DNA of 64,000 nt, taken from NCBI RefSeq assembly GCF_900156745.1, contig NZ_LT707065.1, positions 372,001 to 436,000 on the forward strand, written 5' to 3'. The DNA comes from Achromobacter sp. MFA1 R4 (GTDB lineage: Bacteria; Pseudomonadota; Gammaproteobacteria; Burkholderiales; Burkholderiaceae_B). The position numbers and the translations under genes are program-made. Each line of letters begins with the position of its first letter. Position 1 is the stretch's first letter. The notes beneath the pieces were generated by a model that made no database searches, had not been told where the DNA came from, and saw nothing but the letters and a program-made list of their open reading frames with translations. Shown piece after piece: positions 51,740-61,039 of the stretch.

Positions 51740-52786
51740 ATGATAAAAAATCGATCAGATCTCAACCCGATTGCTCGCGGGGAAGACCTCCGGTTGCTCT
51801 GCCGCCAGTACGTCCAACATCGAGGAACCGAGCAAGAAAAGCAGCTTTCTGACCAAATCGCGCGGCTCGTTCTGACCAACCCAGGCATCCGGGCGATCGC
51901 CTGGAGCGCACTGCGGCGCTACGGGCACCTGGGAAGCGACCGACTGGAAGAGCTGTTGAGTGAACTCGCGGCGGTCGTCGTAATCCGGCTTCTACCTCGA
52001 ATGCGGGATCCCGATGCCATATGGGGCGCGCTCAAGGGCTGCGCACGCAATCTCGTTCTTGACTACACGCGCAATCCCTACGATTCCGAGCTACCCTTCA
52101 CTGCGGACCTGGACGACCCCAAGGTTGGGGCCGCGCTTGTCCCTGTAGAATCGGATACTCTCCGCCTCGATACGACCATGATGGCCAAGAAAGCCCACGC
52201 ACAACTTGCCGCAGCGCTGGCGGCGCCCCCAACTCGCGAAGATTGGATCCCGGTGCCGATTCCACCGCTGGACGGACAACTGCCCGGGGCGCCCGTCCCC
52301 CTGGCCGAGCTATCCACGCTGCCGGCAAAGCCGACACGCGCCCCCCGGACCGCAAAAATCGCGTCCGCGGGGCAGCTTGAGCTGCGCGAAATTAAGACCA
52401 AGCTCCAAATGACGATTCCCGAGCTCGCGGCAGCGCTGAGCAGCAATCCCAATACCCTCAGTGCGTACATGAAGGGCATCGCCCCTCTGCCGGACGAAGT
52501 GCTGGAGCGTGCACGACTGTTGTTCCGCGCAAAGTTCGACCAGGTCAAGCAGCAGAACGACCGTTGGAAACAGATCGCCGGCAAGAGCGGCAGCATGGCG
52601 AAGATGATCGCCGAATGGAAGGAGCGCGCAGGCGTCCGGACGAACCGTGAGCTCGCCCAGATACTCGACGTGTCCGAAACCACCATCACGCGTTGGAGCC
52701 AGGACCTCAACATTCCTCCGCCGCACCGTATGCGCAAGTACGACGGGCTGGTCGATGCCGCGGGCGGCAACGCTGCAAAGACCTAG
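51740..52786 (+). CDS. Putative regulator with sigma-like N-terminus and two C-terminal HTH domains
   Basis: A 348-residue protein. The N-terminal 110 residues (LTNPGIRAIAWSALRRYGHL, LRDEEL-type helices, then GCARNLVLDYTRNP) resemble sigma-70 region 2. A Pro-rich linker (about 150-205) leads to two helix-turn-helix units: MTIPELAAALSSNPNTLSAY and NRELAQILDVSETTITRW. The architecture is unusual. Position and palindromes suggest it controls itself and the divergent Sel1-HD-RecG operon. The ATG at 51740 is preferred because upstream codons lie in the AT-rich promoter. Confidence 0.6.
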   Translation: MIKNRSDLNPIARGEDLRLLCRQYVQHRGTEQEKQLSDQIARLVLTNPGIRAIAWSALRRYGHLGSDRLEELLSELAAVVVIRLLPRMRDPDAIWGALKGCARNLVLDYTRNPYDSELPFTADLDDPKVGAALVPVESDTLRLDTTMMAKKAHAQLAAALAAPPTREDWIPVPIPPLDGQLPGAPVPLAELSTLPAKPTRAPRTAKIASAGQLELREIKTKLQMTIPELAAALSSNPNTLSAYMKGIAPLPDEVLERARLLFRAKFDQVKQQNDRWKQIAGKSGSMAKMIAEWKERAGVRTNRELAQILDVSETTITRWSQDLNIPPPHRMRKYDGLVDAAGGNAAKT

Positions 52787-53535
52787 GGGTGCGCCCCGCC
52801 CCTAGACAGGCCGCTGCGCTCCAACACCCCCTCTATCTCGGCCAACCGTCCCAACTCTTGAAGCTTGGATGTCGGGGCAAACACAACGCTGTTACCGTCC
52901 CCGATTGCCCCGCCGGTTGCTGAGATCGAGAGGAGACCGGTTCGAAGCAAAGCGCCCCTGACCGCTTCAAAGTCGCCCCACCGAGCCGTGTCTGCCCCAT
53001 AAATGTCGTGGTATACCGCCGCCCCCAACTGGACTAGACGTGCCGTGCGCAAATCGGCGGGCATGTGTCGCAAATACCCCGCTAGGACGACAATCTCCTC
53101 TGTCGTCAATCCGGCTAGGGTATCGGCCCAACGGTAGAACTCATCCGCATAAACGGCCTCGTGGGCAAGCTGGCCGGCGAGCACGGCCGCCAGCATGCGG
53201 AGATTGATTCGTCCGACACCCTCGCGCACTGCCCGCGCGTACCGCAGTGCGATGTCTGCGGACTCCTCCAGTTCAACGGTGTGCTGCGTCGCTCGCCCCG
53301 CTCGTAGTTCCTCAAGCAGGATGTGGCGAGCTTCCTCCGCTCGCCTGGCTTGACGGGCCTGTAGCGCTGCCTTTGCCGCGGCCCCAAGCACTGACGCCCC
53401 CGGGACACAAAGCAGCGAAAACGCGTCAGATATCACCGCGCCGAGATAATCGGCGATATCGCTACCGCCAGTTGGCTGCGCGGGCACCGCCTCGATGGGA
53501 GCTACGCCTCTCCGGTGCTTTCTGGGTGTCGTCAC
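52783..53535 (-). CDS. Unrecognised protein, possible partner of the KAP NTPase
   Basis: A 250-residue protein from a GTG at 53535 (GAGGAG upstream). It has a hydrophobic stretch (AFSLLCVPGASVLGAAAKAA) followed by an Arg/Ala-rich helix, then a helical C-terminal half (EEIVVLAGYLRHMPADLRTA). It lies 40 bases downstream of the KAP gene on the same strand. Its end overlaps the end of the convergent regulator gene by 4 bases. Function unknown. Confidence 0.6.
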   Translation of the reverse strand: MTTPRKHRRGVAPIEAVPAQPTGGSDIADYLGAVISDAFSLLCVPGASVLGAAAKAALQARQARRAEEARHILLEELRAGRATQHTVELEESADIALRYARAVREGVGRINLRMLAAVLAGQLAHEAVYADEFYRWADTLAGLTTEEIVVLAGYLRHMPADLRTARLVQLGAAVYHDIYGADTARWGDFEAVRGALLRTGLLSISATGGAIGDGNSVVFAPTSKLQELGRLAEIEGVLERSGLSRGGAHP

Positions 53536-53575
53536 AACTCGCTCCTCGGGATCTGATCGCGATCGTTACGCCGCT

Positions 53576-55822
53576 CTACGCGCCTTCGGCCCGGTTAGGC
53601 TGGGCCGCTTGTTCAAGTACGGCCTTATGAATAGCAGCGAACTGGTGCGCAACCTTTCGCGCCGAACTTCCGTCGGAGTGATACTCGGGCGTGTCCAGCT
53701 CTGCACCATAACGCTCCCGGAGGTTCTCCATAACATACTCAGCGGAGATACAGGATGCGATGGAATCATAGCTATTTCGCTGCAAGAATGAGCGGACTGG
53801 CATCCCGCTTGCCACTTCCCAACCTTCCCCGACGTAGGTGTCGAGGAACGCATCCATGCTAGCTGGGTCCTGCTCGAATATCCCTCGCAGGTGCTCTTCG
53901 ACTTCTGCCTTACCGCGCCCCCTCTGCCAATGCCAATAGAGCCCTGGCGCGTCCATTGCCGCCGCTAGGAAGAGCGGACCTTCCGCGCTTGCGGCTCGAA
54001 CCCTGCCGGCGAATAGCTCGTAGACGGCGTCGTTTGCATCGTCTGGCAAGACACGATGCGCCTCGGGCTTGTCCGGATAGTGAGTGAGCCATCTAACGCA
54101 CTCGCTGCCCAAAGCCAACGGCTGCGCGGCCTCAATCACCGTCTTCACCGCATCGAGCCGGTGCGCCATCTCGATCTGCCTCATTAGTTGAGATACGAGG
54201 ATGGCCGCTTGCAGGAAGGTTCCTCCCATGACATAGGGTCCACGCTCTCGCGGAAGCATATCGCCGTTCCGAACTATTGCGAGCGCCAAAGGCAGCGCCG
54301 CGATTTCGTCAACGTCCTCGGCACGGTCCCGAAGCCTCTCAATTAATCGCGGCATCGCCCGGTCGGCGTGTTTGTTCAAGGTCGCGCGCTGCGCCTCCGG
54401 ATCACCCGTCGCTAACGAAGCGATTAGATCGTCAATTCCGCTATCCGCAATGTCGCCTTCCGGTACCCCATAAACAAAGTAGCGCTTGAAATACCGGCTC
54501 GAACACAAGCGTTGCTCGGCCGTCCACTGCTTATCCCATTCGGGACCGTACATCATTGTGTCGACACGTGGGAAAAGCGGTACCAACAGCCGTCGTCTAA
54601 CAATGTCACGCTCCTTTGCCGTAGAGCGTGGCATAGCGGCTGCCAGGACCTCATCTAAGGGCGACGGCTGGGCTTGCAGTGGGTTGCGCGCAATGTCGCG
54701 GGGCTCACCTTGTAGGAACATATCTGGCTCGTCCCGTATTGCAATGTATAGCCGGGGATACAGTAGGCGTAGTCCTTCAATCAACATGAACTCGGCAATG
54801 TTCACCTCCCCCTTTACCAAGGGCAACGAAAACAGGAGAGCGTTGATGTACTGCTTTGCGAGCCGCGGCGTGTGTAGCTTCGGCTCAAGGCCGTCGACGA
54901 ACGGGCGCGTAAACTTGTCGACTTGCGACTGATCGATTGATATGTTGGCTTGTTGTAAAGCGCGGTTAAGTCCTTCGAAAGTAATCTCTCGAAGACTTAG
55001 GCGGTCGGCCGGCGGCAAGTGGAGCGGCACCTGAATGATTTTTTCCAGGAATGCCCGGCCAGCTTCCGCCCCTCCCGCCCCATATCGTTCACCGAGCGCG
55101 GCAGAAACCACATCGTCATCAAACGCCAACACGTAACACGTGTACTTGAAGCTGGCCGACAACTTGACCAGCTTGAAAATCGCATGGGTCTCGTTCCTGT
55201 CCAGGCGATCGATGTCGTCAATGAGGATGACGAGCCTCTTACCGCTTTCGAGGAGCAGGGCATCGATCTCGTCCTTCAGTTCATCAAGGCCGACCTTCGA
55301 TAAGGCCTCTCCGAGATTCTTGGCAGCCTCACCCGGGTTGATATCTACGCCTGGCAGCGCTACGGAAACAGCCGACAGTAGACCGCCGTACTTCCCCAAA
55401 AGCTCGGCCGCTCGACCTTTGAACCCAGGTTCTTTGCCCAAAGTTTCGGCCAGCGTTGCGAAGAAACCGCGCAGAAGCGCTTCTTCGGACGGGAAGTGCC
55501 ATGGGTTAAAACGTATCGCTATGGCGTTCTGGTGGGGGCCAAGCGATTCTTCCATCATTTTTAGAACGGACGTCTTACCGTCGCCCCAGGGCCCGAAGAG
55601 GCCAATGACAATGCTCGACGGGTCCGCTCGCTTCGCTATCGTCTCAGCGATCCTGGCCGCGAATGGCGCACGCCCAAAACGGTCCTGCGTCTTCGACCTT
55701 ATAGGATCATCTGAAAGATACGGACTCTCGGGTTGTTCTTTGGCCATTTCATGCGTCGATGCGTCAGTCGTGCACGTGGTCGACGCGCGTTTCCGTCCAA
55801 AGAGGCTTCTAATCCATCTCAT
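53576..55822 (-). CDS. KAP-family P-loop NTPase
   Basis: A 748-residue protein from the ATG at 55822 (GGAGGA upstream). Walker A is GPWGDGKTS at 77-85, Walker B is LVILIDDIDRLDR at 197-209, with the KAP signature IRFNPWHFPSEEALLRGFF between. The usual membrane insertion is at most weakly represented (GLLSAVSVALPGVD). Known KAP proteins include the phage-exclusion protein PifA of plasmid F, so a defence or exclusion role is plausible but inferred. Confidence 0.85.
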   Translation of the reverse strand: MRWIRSLFGRKRASTTCTTDASTHEMAKEQPESPYLSDDPIRSKTQDRFGRAPFAARIAETIAKRADPSSIVIGLFGPWGDGKTSVLKMMEESLGPHQNAIAIRFNPWHFPSEEALLRGFFATLAETLGKEPGFKGRAAELLGKYGGLLSAVSVALPGVDINPGEAAKNLGEALSKVGLDELKDEIDALLLESGKRLVILIDDIDRLDRNETHAIFKLVKLSASFKYTCYVLAFDDDVVSAALGERYGAGGAEAGRAFLEKIIQVPLHLPPADRLSLREITFEGLNRALQQANISIDQSQVDKFTRPFVDGLEPKLHTPRLAKQYINALLFSLPLVKGEVNIAEFMLIEGLRLLYPRLYIAIRDEPDMFLQGEPRDIARNPLQAQPSPLDEVLAAAMPRSTAKERDIVRRRLLVPLFPRVDTMMYGPEWDKQWTAEQRLCSSRYFKRYFVYGVPEGDIADSGIDDLIASLATGDPEAQRATLNKHADRAMPRLIERLRDRAEDVDEIAALPLALAIVRNGDMLPRERGPYVMGGTFLQAAILVSQLMRQIEMAHRLDAVKTVIEAAQPLALGSECVRWLTHYPDKPEAHRVLPDDANDAVYELFAGRVRAASAEGPLFLAAAMDAPGLYWHWQRGRGKAEVEEHLRGIFEQDPASMDAFLDTYVGEGWEVASGMPVRSFLQRNSYDSIASCISAEYVMENLRERYGAELDTPEYHSDGSSARKVAHQFAAIHKAVLEQAAQPNRAEGA

Positions 55823-55925
55823 GGGATCCTCCAGTCCCCGAATGTTACCCAACTTGTTACCAGTTCGTCAGGCGTGTGACCGCGTCCCCCCCCCGGCGGC
55901 TTGAGATCCGATCCCCAAAAGAGAA

Positions 55926-55955
55926 ACGCCCACCCTTCCGAAGAAAGGCGGGCGT
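55926..55955 (-). terminator. Hairpin downstream of ssb
   Basis: ACGCCC / GGGCGT arms with further pairing inside. On the minus strand it is followed by TTTCTCTTTT. It lies 30 bases after the ssb stop. Confidence 0.65.
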
Positions 55956-55984
55956 GAACCGGCAAAAAGTGGGCTTAGTAGGAA

Positions 55985-56455
55985 CTAGAACGGAATATCA
56001 TCGTCCATGTCAGCCAGCGAGGCGCCGGTAGATTGAGGCTGCTGTGCCGCCGGGCGGGGGTTGCGTTGCTGCGCAGGCGCGGAACTAGGTTGGTCGTCGC
56101 CCCCGCCTTCGCCGCCCCCTCGTCCGCCCAACATTTGCATTTGGTCGCCGACGACTTCGGTGCTGTACCTGTCCGCCCCCGTGTCCTTGTCCTGCCATTT
56201 CCGCGTCTTGAGTCGGCCCTCAATGTAGACCTGCCGGCCTTTCTTGAGATACTCGCCTGCGACCTCCGCGAGGCGGTTGTACAGAACGACTCGATGCCAC
56301 TCCGTCTCCTCGCGGCGTTCCCCGGAGGACTTGTCTTTCCACTGCGACGTCGTCGCGATAGACAGATTGCAGATTGCGGCGCCGTCCGGCGAGTAGCGTA
56401 CCTCGGGATCTCGTCCCAGGTTCCCAACCAAAATCACTTTGTTGACCGATGCCAT
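55985..56455 (-). CDS. ssb: Single-stranded DNA-binding protein
   Basis: A 156-residue protein: OB fold ([20 protein letters not shown], then [31 protein letters not shown]) at 1-110, a Gly/Gln/Pro-rich linker, and the conserved acidic tip MDDDIPF that recruits partner proteins. AAGGAG precedes the ATG. Plasmid SSBs protect transferred single strands and can dampen the SOS response in recipients. Confidence 0.96.
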   Translation of the reverse strand: MASVNKVILVGNLGRDPEVRYSPDGAAICNLSIATTSQWKDKSSGERREETEWHRVVLYNRLAEVAGEYLKKGRQVYIEGRLKTRKWQDKDTGADRYSTEVVGDQMQMLGGRGGGEGGGDDQPSSAPAQQRNPRPAAQQPQSTGASLADMDDDIPF

Positions 56456-56567
56456 TTTGATTTCTCCTTCGGAAAATGACAGATTTCGCTAGATCGGCAG
56501 GGCGGAAGAGCCTTGTCTTATCCGATCAACGGCAGGTTGACGACATCCACCGGTGGCTGGCAGCCGA

Positions 56568-57848
56568 CTAAGTGGCAAGGTGGCGGATATGCGAATGCCG
56601 CCCCAGCACCGCAGGAATAATGGTCAACAGGCGGGCCGACTTCGGCTCAATGATGGCAACGTTGTTGTCGTTGCCGCTGACCGCCAGCAACGCTCCGCCC
56701 CCAAGGAATGTGCATCCCCGGGGATCTGGCACGCCGAAGCGAAGGGATGACCGAACCTCGGGCCTGTCCCAGCCATCCCACTTCATCCACAAGGTCTGCG
56801 ATGCGGCGAACGTCGCGACCGAAAGGCCGAGCGACTCGCTCCTCGCAAAGCTTTGGCCACGTCGCTGCATCGTTGCCGAGGTGTCGAACTTGGTCGTCAC
56901 TCCCTTCAAGCGATCGACGCGGTACACGGGCAACGGCAACTCGAAGAGTCCGCTTTCGAGTTCTACCGGCAGGAGCGAGGCACTGTCACGGACCTGCGCC
57001 AGCGCGGTCGTAACTTGGTCAGCCTGAAAGCATGAGAGCCGCTGAGCTTGCATCTGCATAACCAGCACCGCTCCCTCTCCATCGGGGCAAAGGTGAGTGG
57101 CTACGCCGTCCGAGGGAAGCGCCCAATTGCTTTCGACCGCCAACGTGCGTTTGTCGAGGAACGCCACGCTCGGCGCCGCCACATCGAACAGGAGATTGCA
57201 TGCGCTACCCGCCGAACCGGCATTCGGCCCCTGCGGTCGATTCCCATAGTGGGCAACGGCGATCCAATCGCCGCAGTCGACCACGTCATGCGGGCGTATA
57301 CCGCCCGTAGCAACGCGTGTGATTTCCTTCCCAGTGGCGTCCAGGTACAACAACCATCCCCCCTCGATCGGGGACGTCGAGGATTCAGCGGCGATAAGCG
57401 CTCCCGCGCCGTAGGCCAACCCATGGCCGCGGAACGTCACCCCTGTGTATCGTCGCGACTCCCGGCGCGTGAAGTCGTTCGAGAAGACCTCGATCAACTC
57501 CCGGGCCTCATGGCCGATCGCGAAAATGCTCCCCTCGGGATTGCTCGCCGGCACGACCAGGTCGTGGAGGTTCGGAGAGTCGGACGAAGCATAAGCAGGG
57601 GCTTCCCCGTTCACACTGAGGACTGCAATCGCAGCGCTTGCGCCGCCGACAGCGGCGGGCGGAAGCGGCGCGGTACTGTAGGAAAGGACACAAATACGAC
57701 CATCCGGCAGTCCATCCGCGACGCGGGGCGCAATCTGCGCCGCATTGGCTCTGCCGAACGCAGGAAGACCTGCGACCAGTGAAGCGCCGAGCATTTTGCC
57801 CATGGCGCGTCGACGGCCGGCGAGAACGGGCCCCTCGCGGCCGCTCAT
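56568..57848 (-). CDS. DUF1513-like exported beta-propeller protein
   Basis: A 426-residue protein with a Tat-like leader (GRRRAMGKMLGASLVAGLPA) and repeated beta-propeller segments, including TFRGHGLAYGAGALIAAESS and ATGGIRPHDVV, which match the DUF1513/YncE-like pattern. DUF1513 genes normally sit in chromosomal iron-uptake loci, so its place between ssb and a plasmid gene is odd. It overlaps the upstream gene by 4 bases, which indicates real co-expression. Function unknown. Confidence 0.65.
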   Translation of the reverse strand: MSGREGPVLAGRRRAMGKMLGASLVAGLPAFGRANAAQIAPRVADGLPDGRICVLSYSTAPLPPAAVGGASAAIAVLSVNGEAPAYASSDSPNLHDLVVPASNPEGSIFAIGHEARELIEVFSNDFTRRESRRYTGVTFRGHGLAYGAGALIAAESSTSPIEGGWLLYLDATGKEITRVATGGIRPHDVVDCGDWIAVAHYGNRPQGPNAGSAGSACNLLFDVAAPSVAFLDKRTLAVESNWALPSDGVATHLCPDGEGAVLVMQMQAQRLSCFQADQVTTALAQVRDSASLLPVELESGLFELPLPVYRVDRLKGVTTKFDTSATMQRRGQSFARSESLGLSVATFAASQTLWMKWDGWDRPEVRSSLRFGVPDPRGCTFLGGGALLAVSGNDNNVAIIEPKSARLLTIIPAVLGRHSHIRHLAT

Positions 57849-58732
57849 GCTCGTTGCTCGGTCGCTTCAGGCATCGTCGACACGAGTTCCCTCGGCAGGT
57901 ATTCCGTGAGCCAGGGATATAGCCCGGGCTCACCGATCAGTCCGGAATCGAAGTCAAGGCGCTCGATGTCCCCGATCGCCTTGATAATGGGCACGCGACG
58001 CACGTCGGGCTCTGCGTCTGCGTCCGGCGACGGCGTGGTCTTCACCTTCACGTACAGCTCACCCATGGCGTGGATGGCCAAGGGCCCGTTGCGCTTGGCT
58101 TTACGAATGGCCGTATAAAACGGCCCCGCTTGGCGGCCATAGATGCGTATCGGAATGCACTTATCAGCATTTTCGAATTGCCGCAGCAGCAGCACGAGCT
58201 TGTCGCCGGTGGGCTCCTGGGTTTCCGGATGGGGCTCGCCTCGTTCGAACTCCATCGCGTGCACGAAGCCCGCCAGCCGGATGACGTTCGATCGCTTACG
58301 CTGGGCGCGATCGATTTTGTATGTGAAGGCGTCCTGTCGTCCGGGTTCGGCACCGGCCGCGTTGAGGATGGCGCCGTTCATGCGCTTCGCATAGTCGCGC
58401 AAGTCATCCCCACGCAGGTCGCGAACGCTCGGTGCTTGGAAGTGCAGCGCCTTCAAGGTGAGGCTGTATTCGCCATCGATGAGGTCGGAGCGTACCAGCG
58501 CTGTGACGGCAATCACGTCGCCGGGCTTGAAGTACTTCGGCAGACCCACGCCCTTGGTCACGTCGAACTCGAACGAGACGCGATAGTGCGGGCTCTTGTT
58601 GGAGATCAGGATCTCGCACCGGCCCGCCTCACGGTCGACGGAGAAAAGCTCTCCGACCAGCCAGACGGCGTTCATCATCCCGTTCGTGTACGCGAACGAG
58701 CGCGGAGATACTGCGGCTTCGGCAGAAAGCAT
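57845..58732 (-). CDS. Unrecognised protein with OB-fold-like pattern
   Basis: A 295-residue protein with GGAG before the ATG. The N-terminal part (NAVWLVGELFSVDREAGRCE, then VSFEFDVTKGVGLPKYFKPG and DVIAVTALVRSDLIDGEYSL) reads like a five-strand OB fold. A second beta-rich part follows (VIRLAGFVHAMEFERGEPHP, then KCIPIRIYGRQAG). Nucleic-acid binding is plausible given the nearby ssb. No family was recognised. Confidence 0.55.
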   Translation of the reverse strand: MLSAEAAVSPRSFAYTNGMMNAVWLVGELFSVDREAGRCEILISNKSPHYRVSFEFDVTKGVGLPKYFKPGDVIAVTALVRSDLIDGEYSLTLKALHFQAPSVRDLRGDDLRDYAKRMNGAILNAAGAEPGRQDAFTYKIDRAQRKRSNVIRLAGFVHAMEFERGEPHPETQEPTGDKLVLLLRQFENADKCIPIRIYGRQAGPFYTAIRKAKRNGPLAIHAMGELYVKVKTTPSPDADAEPDVRRVPIIKAIGDIERLDFDSGLIGEPGLYPWLTEYLPRELVSTMPEATEQRA

Positions 58733-58926
58733 GTGGGCTCCTTTCTTTGCTCGGTTCCAAGTTAAACATTGCGCGGTGCCACGATACGCGCTGTTTTTAT
58801 TTCATACAATGAGGAACGAACAAAAACGACTTTTAGGGGCCAAAAATTTGGTTTAGACGCTTGACTGATGCACAATGCGTGTCAATTAGCCCTGATGATA
58901 TTTATTTCATCGATCGGAGACTGCGC

Positions 58927-59568
58927 ATGGCACGCAAGGACCAAAATGCCCAATTCGAACTACCCGCCTCGTCTGGCACCAAAAGGCCGCAGCGTGGCCG
59001 CCCCCGGCGCTCTTCCGCCGACGATCCTCCCCGGTCCACGGGACCGGACCATTGGCCAGGGGTACCTCTCGTACAGCGGATCCGCGAAAAGCTTGCAGAT
59101 CCGCGCTGCGAACTGAATCTCACCACCCTGGCGAGTCGACTGGGCCTCACACAAGGCGCTCTGACTGCGATTCTCACCGGCCAGCGGGCGACCCTTTCTC
59201 TCGTCCGCGATAAGGAACGGGGCGCCTGGCTGGCAGCTTGGCTTGGCATCCCTCAGTTCTGGCTGCGCGTGCTCGCCGGCGACATCGAGCATTCAGAACT
59301 GCGGTGTCAGATCGGGTTGGATGAGCAGCTGTGGCTCACCGCCCAGAAACTACAGGCCGACCCGAAATGGGTGGGATACGCGCCCCCGTCTAAACAGTAC
59401 TGGGATTCGCTCCCGCTCGCTCAACGTCTCTTGGTGGTGGAGCTGTACGAGTGGGGATGCACGATGGAGCGCAAACTCCTGATGGCAGACGCAGGTGTAG
59501 CGACCGCCCACCCGGCAAAGACAAGGCAAGGCAAGTCCGACCGCGAGCCCGTTGTCCAGGAACTGTGA
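58927..59568 (+). CDS. HTH-containing regulator-like protein
   Basis: A 213-residue protein from the ATG at 58927 (GGAGA upstream). A basic N-terminal tail (KRPQRGRPRRSS) is followed by an HTH (LNLTTLASRLGLTQGALTAI, about 66-85) and a Trp-rich helical part (GAWLAAWLGIPQFWLRVLAG). A small dyad GATGA-N8-TCATC (58894-58911) lies just upstream and may be its operator. Confidence 0.6.
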   Translation: MARKDQNAQFELPASSGTKRPQRGRPRRSSADDPPRSTGPDHWPGVPLVQRIREKLADPRCELNLTTLASRLGLTQGALTAILTGQRATLSLVRDKERGAWLAAWLGIPQFWLRVLAGDIEHSELRCQIGLDEQLWLTAQKLQADPKWVGYAPPSKQYWDSLPLAQRLLVVELYEWGCTMERKLLMADAGVATAHPAKTRQGKSDREPVVQEL

Positions 59569-59644
59569 GCCCCGCGCGAAAGGCTGTAGGAGGAGACGTC
59601 GGGACCGCCCCGCCCTCCTCCTGCGGCGAACGCTGACGTCAAGC

Positions 59645-60667
59645 TCATGCTAGCGATTGTTGCTCCCCTTGAGCGCCAACGTCGCCGGCGTTTTCCGCCC
59701 CCGCAGTCGGCTGTTTGCGCGAACGCTTCTCCATGGCTTCCGTGACTTGCAAGTGCGTCTCGCGGAATGCTTCGAGCGCCGATTTGCTGATTTTCACCGT
59801 GACCAGGTCGGCTTCATCTTCCAGACCCGGAATTTCGGCGGTCTCGCCCGGCAGGAACCCTTGAAGATACGGCGCGACCTTCGTCATTGCGTCGTAGAGG
59901 TTCGGCACGTATCGCGGAGGGACCTTGGGCCCGGTCGAAAGAACCTTGCGGGTCACCCTCGCTTGACCCATGGAATCCGCGATCTTGAGCCCCTCCAGGA
60001 GCCGCTCCTCCGCTTTGTCGCCATGTGACTTGAGGAATTGGACCGCCACGGCGGCCGACACCTTGTCCTCGATCACCATCTGTCGGATTCGGCTCGGGGC
60101 GCCCATCAGCGAGAGCAAATCGTTGACGTACTGCTCGCTGTAGCCAAAACGACGGGCAATTTCGGATACCGACACCTGATATCCGATCATCCGCTTCATC
60201 AAAATGCCCAGCTCGTAGGGTGCGAGCGGTGTGCCCTCTTGGGCATTAGCTTGAGCCACGGTGAGGTCAACCATGGTCGTGCCCTTGGGCAGCACGATCA
60301 TGGGAATACGCTCGATCTTCGCTCCGTGCTCCCGCGCCCATCCAGTCGCATGATATCGGGTATGCCCCTCGGTCAGGTAGAGCACGTCCAGGCCGCCTTC
60401 GCGCGCAACATAGCCCTGGACGGGCTTGTCCGGCGCATAGCCGTTGGCGAGGATCAGGCCACCGATGTACGCGACCCGCATCCGCCATTTTTCGTTGTTG
60501 ATGCGCGGCTGCCATCCTGGGATTAGGCGGATCTGCTCATAGGGCACGTTCCAGAGGTCCGAGCTCTTCGCGCCCGCGGCGTCCATGCTCGCTTTCACGT
60601 TGCCTCGCACGAGCTCTCGCTCGACGGTCGTCGGCGGAAGTTGATCATCGAGCACTTGGTCATTCAT
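59645..60667 (-). CDS. parB: ParB/RepB/KorB-family protein
   Basis: A 340-residue protein from the ATG at 60667 (GGAG upstream). The N-terminal ParB/sulfiredoxin-like domain contains YLTEGHTRYHATGWAREHGA and EGTPLAPYELGILMKRMIGY. The central HTH is VSEIARRFGYSEQYVNDLLS. The C-terminal third is charged. No ParA is next to it, and the replicon already has ParM, so it may be a KorB-like global repressor rather than a partition protein. Confidence 0.8.
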   Translation of the reverse strand: MNDQVLDDQLPPTTVERELVRGNVKASMDAAGAKSSDLWNVPYEQIRLIPGWQPRINNEKWRMRVAYIGGLILANGYAPDKPVQGYVAREGGLDVLYLTEGHTRYHATGWAREHGAKIERIPMIVLPKGTTMVDLTVAQANAQEGTPLAPYELGILMKRMIGYQVSVSEIARRFGYSEQYVNDLLSLMGAPSRIRQMVIEDKVSAAVAVQFLKSHGDKAEERLLEGLKIADSMGQARVTRKVLSTGPKVPPRYVPNLYDAMTKVAPYLQGFLPGETAEIPGLEDEADLVTVKISKSALEAFRETHLQVTEAMEKRSRKQPTAGAENAGDVGAQGEQQSLA

Positions 60668-60792
60668 GGCGTTCTCCTTGGCCTTTGTAGGGCGCTGACG
60701 CAGACGGCCTCGATAACTGAATGGGCTCGCTGCGGATGGTTTGGCGATGGCGCCCATAAGGGCCGAGCAAAGCTACTTTTGAAGAATTATAA

Positions 60793-60823
60793 ATTGGTGC
60801 TTTATTCAACGTAAAGCATCAAT
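60793..60823. promoter_or_regulatory. Dyad upstream of the ParB-like gene
   Basis: ATTGGTGCTTTA-TTCAACG-TAAAGCATCAAT: arms pair at 11 of 12 positions, in an AT-rich segment about 125 bases upstream of the ParB-like start. It is a candidate binding site for that protein, for the nearby HTH protein, or part of an origin. Confidence 0.55.
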
Positions 60824-60881
60824 TAATATTAGCCTTACCAAAAGATGTATCCACGCCTCGTTGAATTCGGTTCTGCCAATG

Positions 60882-60914
60882 AAAAACGCCCCAAACCGTG
60901 GAACGGCTGGGGCG
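60882..60914 (-). terminator. Terminator-like hairpin between parB-like and SprT-like genes
   Basis: CGCCCCA-n-CCGT / ACGG-n-TGGGGCG arms, with a five-T run following on the minus strand. It would stop minus-strand transcripts entering from the right. Confidence 0.5.
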
Positions 60915-61039
60915 CTAGTCTCGTCGGATGAAGCGACTTGGAGAGAGTCGTTGACGATGCACAACGAGCGATGCATCGAGTGGAATTAAAGCATAGCTAA
61001 ATTTGCTCCGTAAGGGGCAAGCACGCCAAATTTTGCGAC

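Noticed and set aside
52078..52770. Minus-strand frame of 230 codons
   Set aside because: Ser/Arg/Ala-rich shadow of the plus-strand double-HTH regulator.
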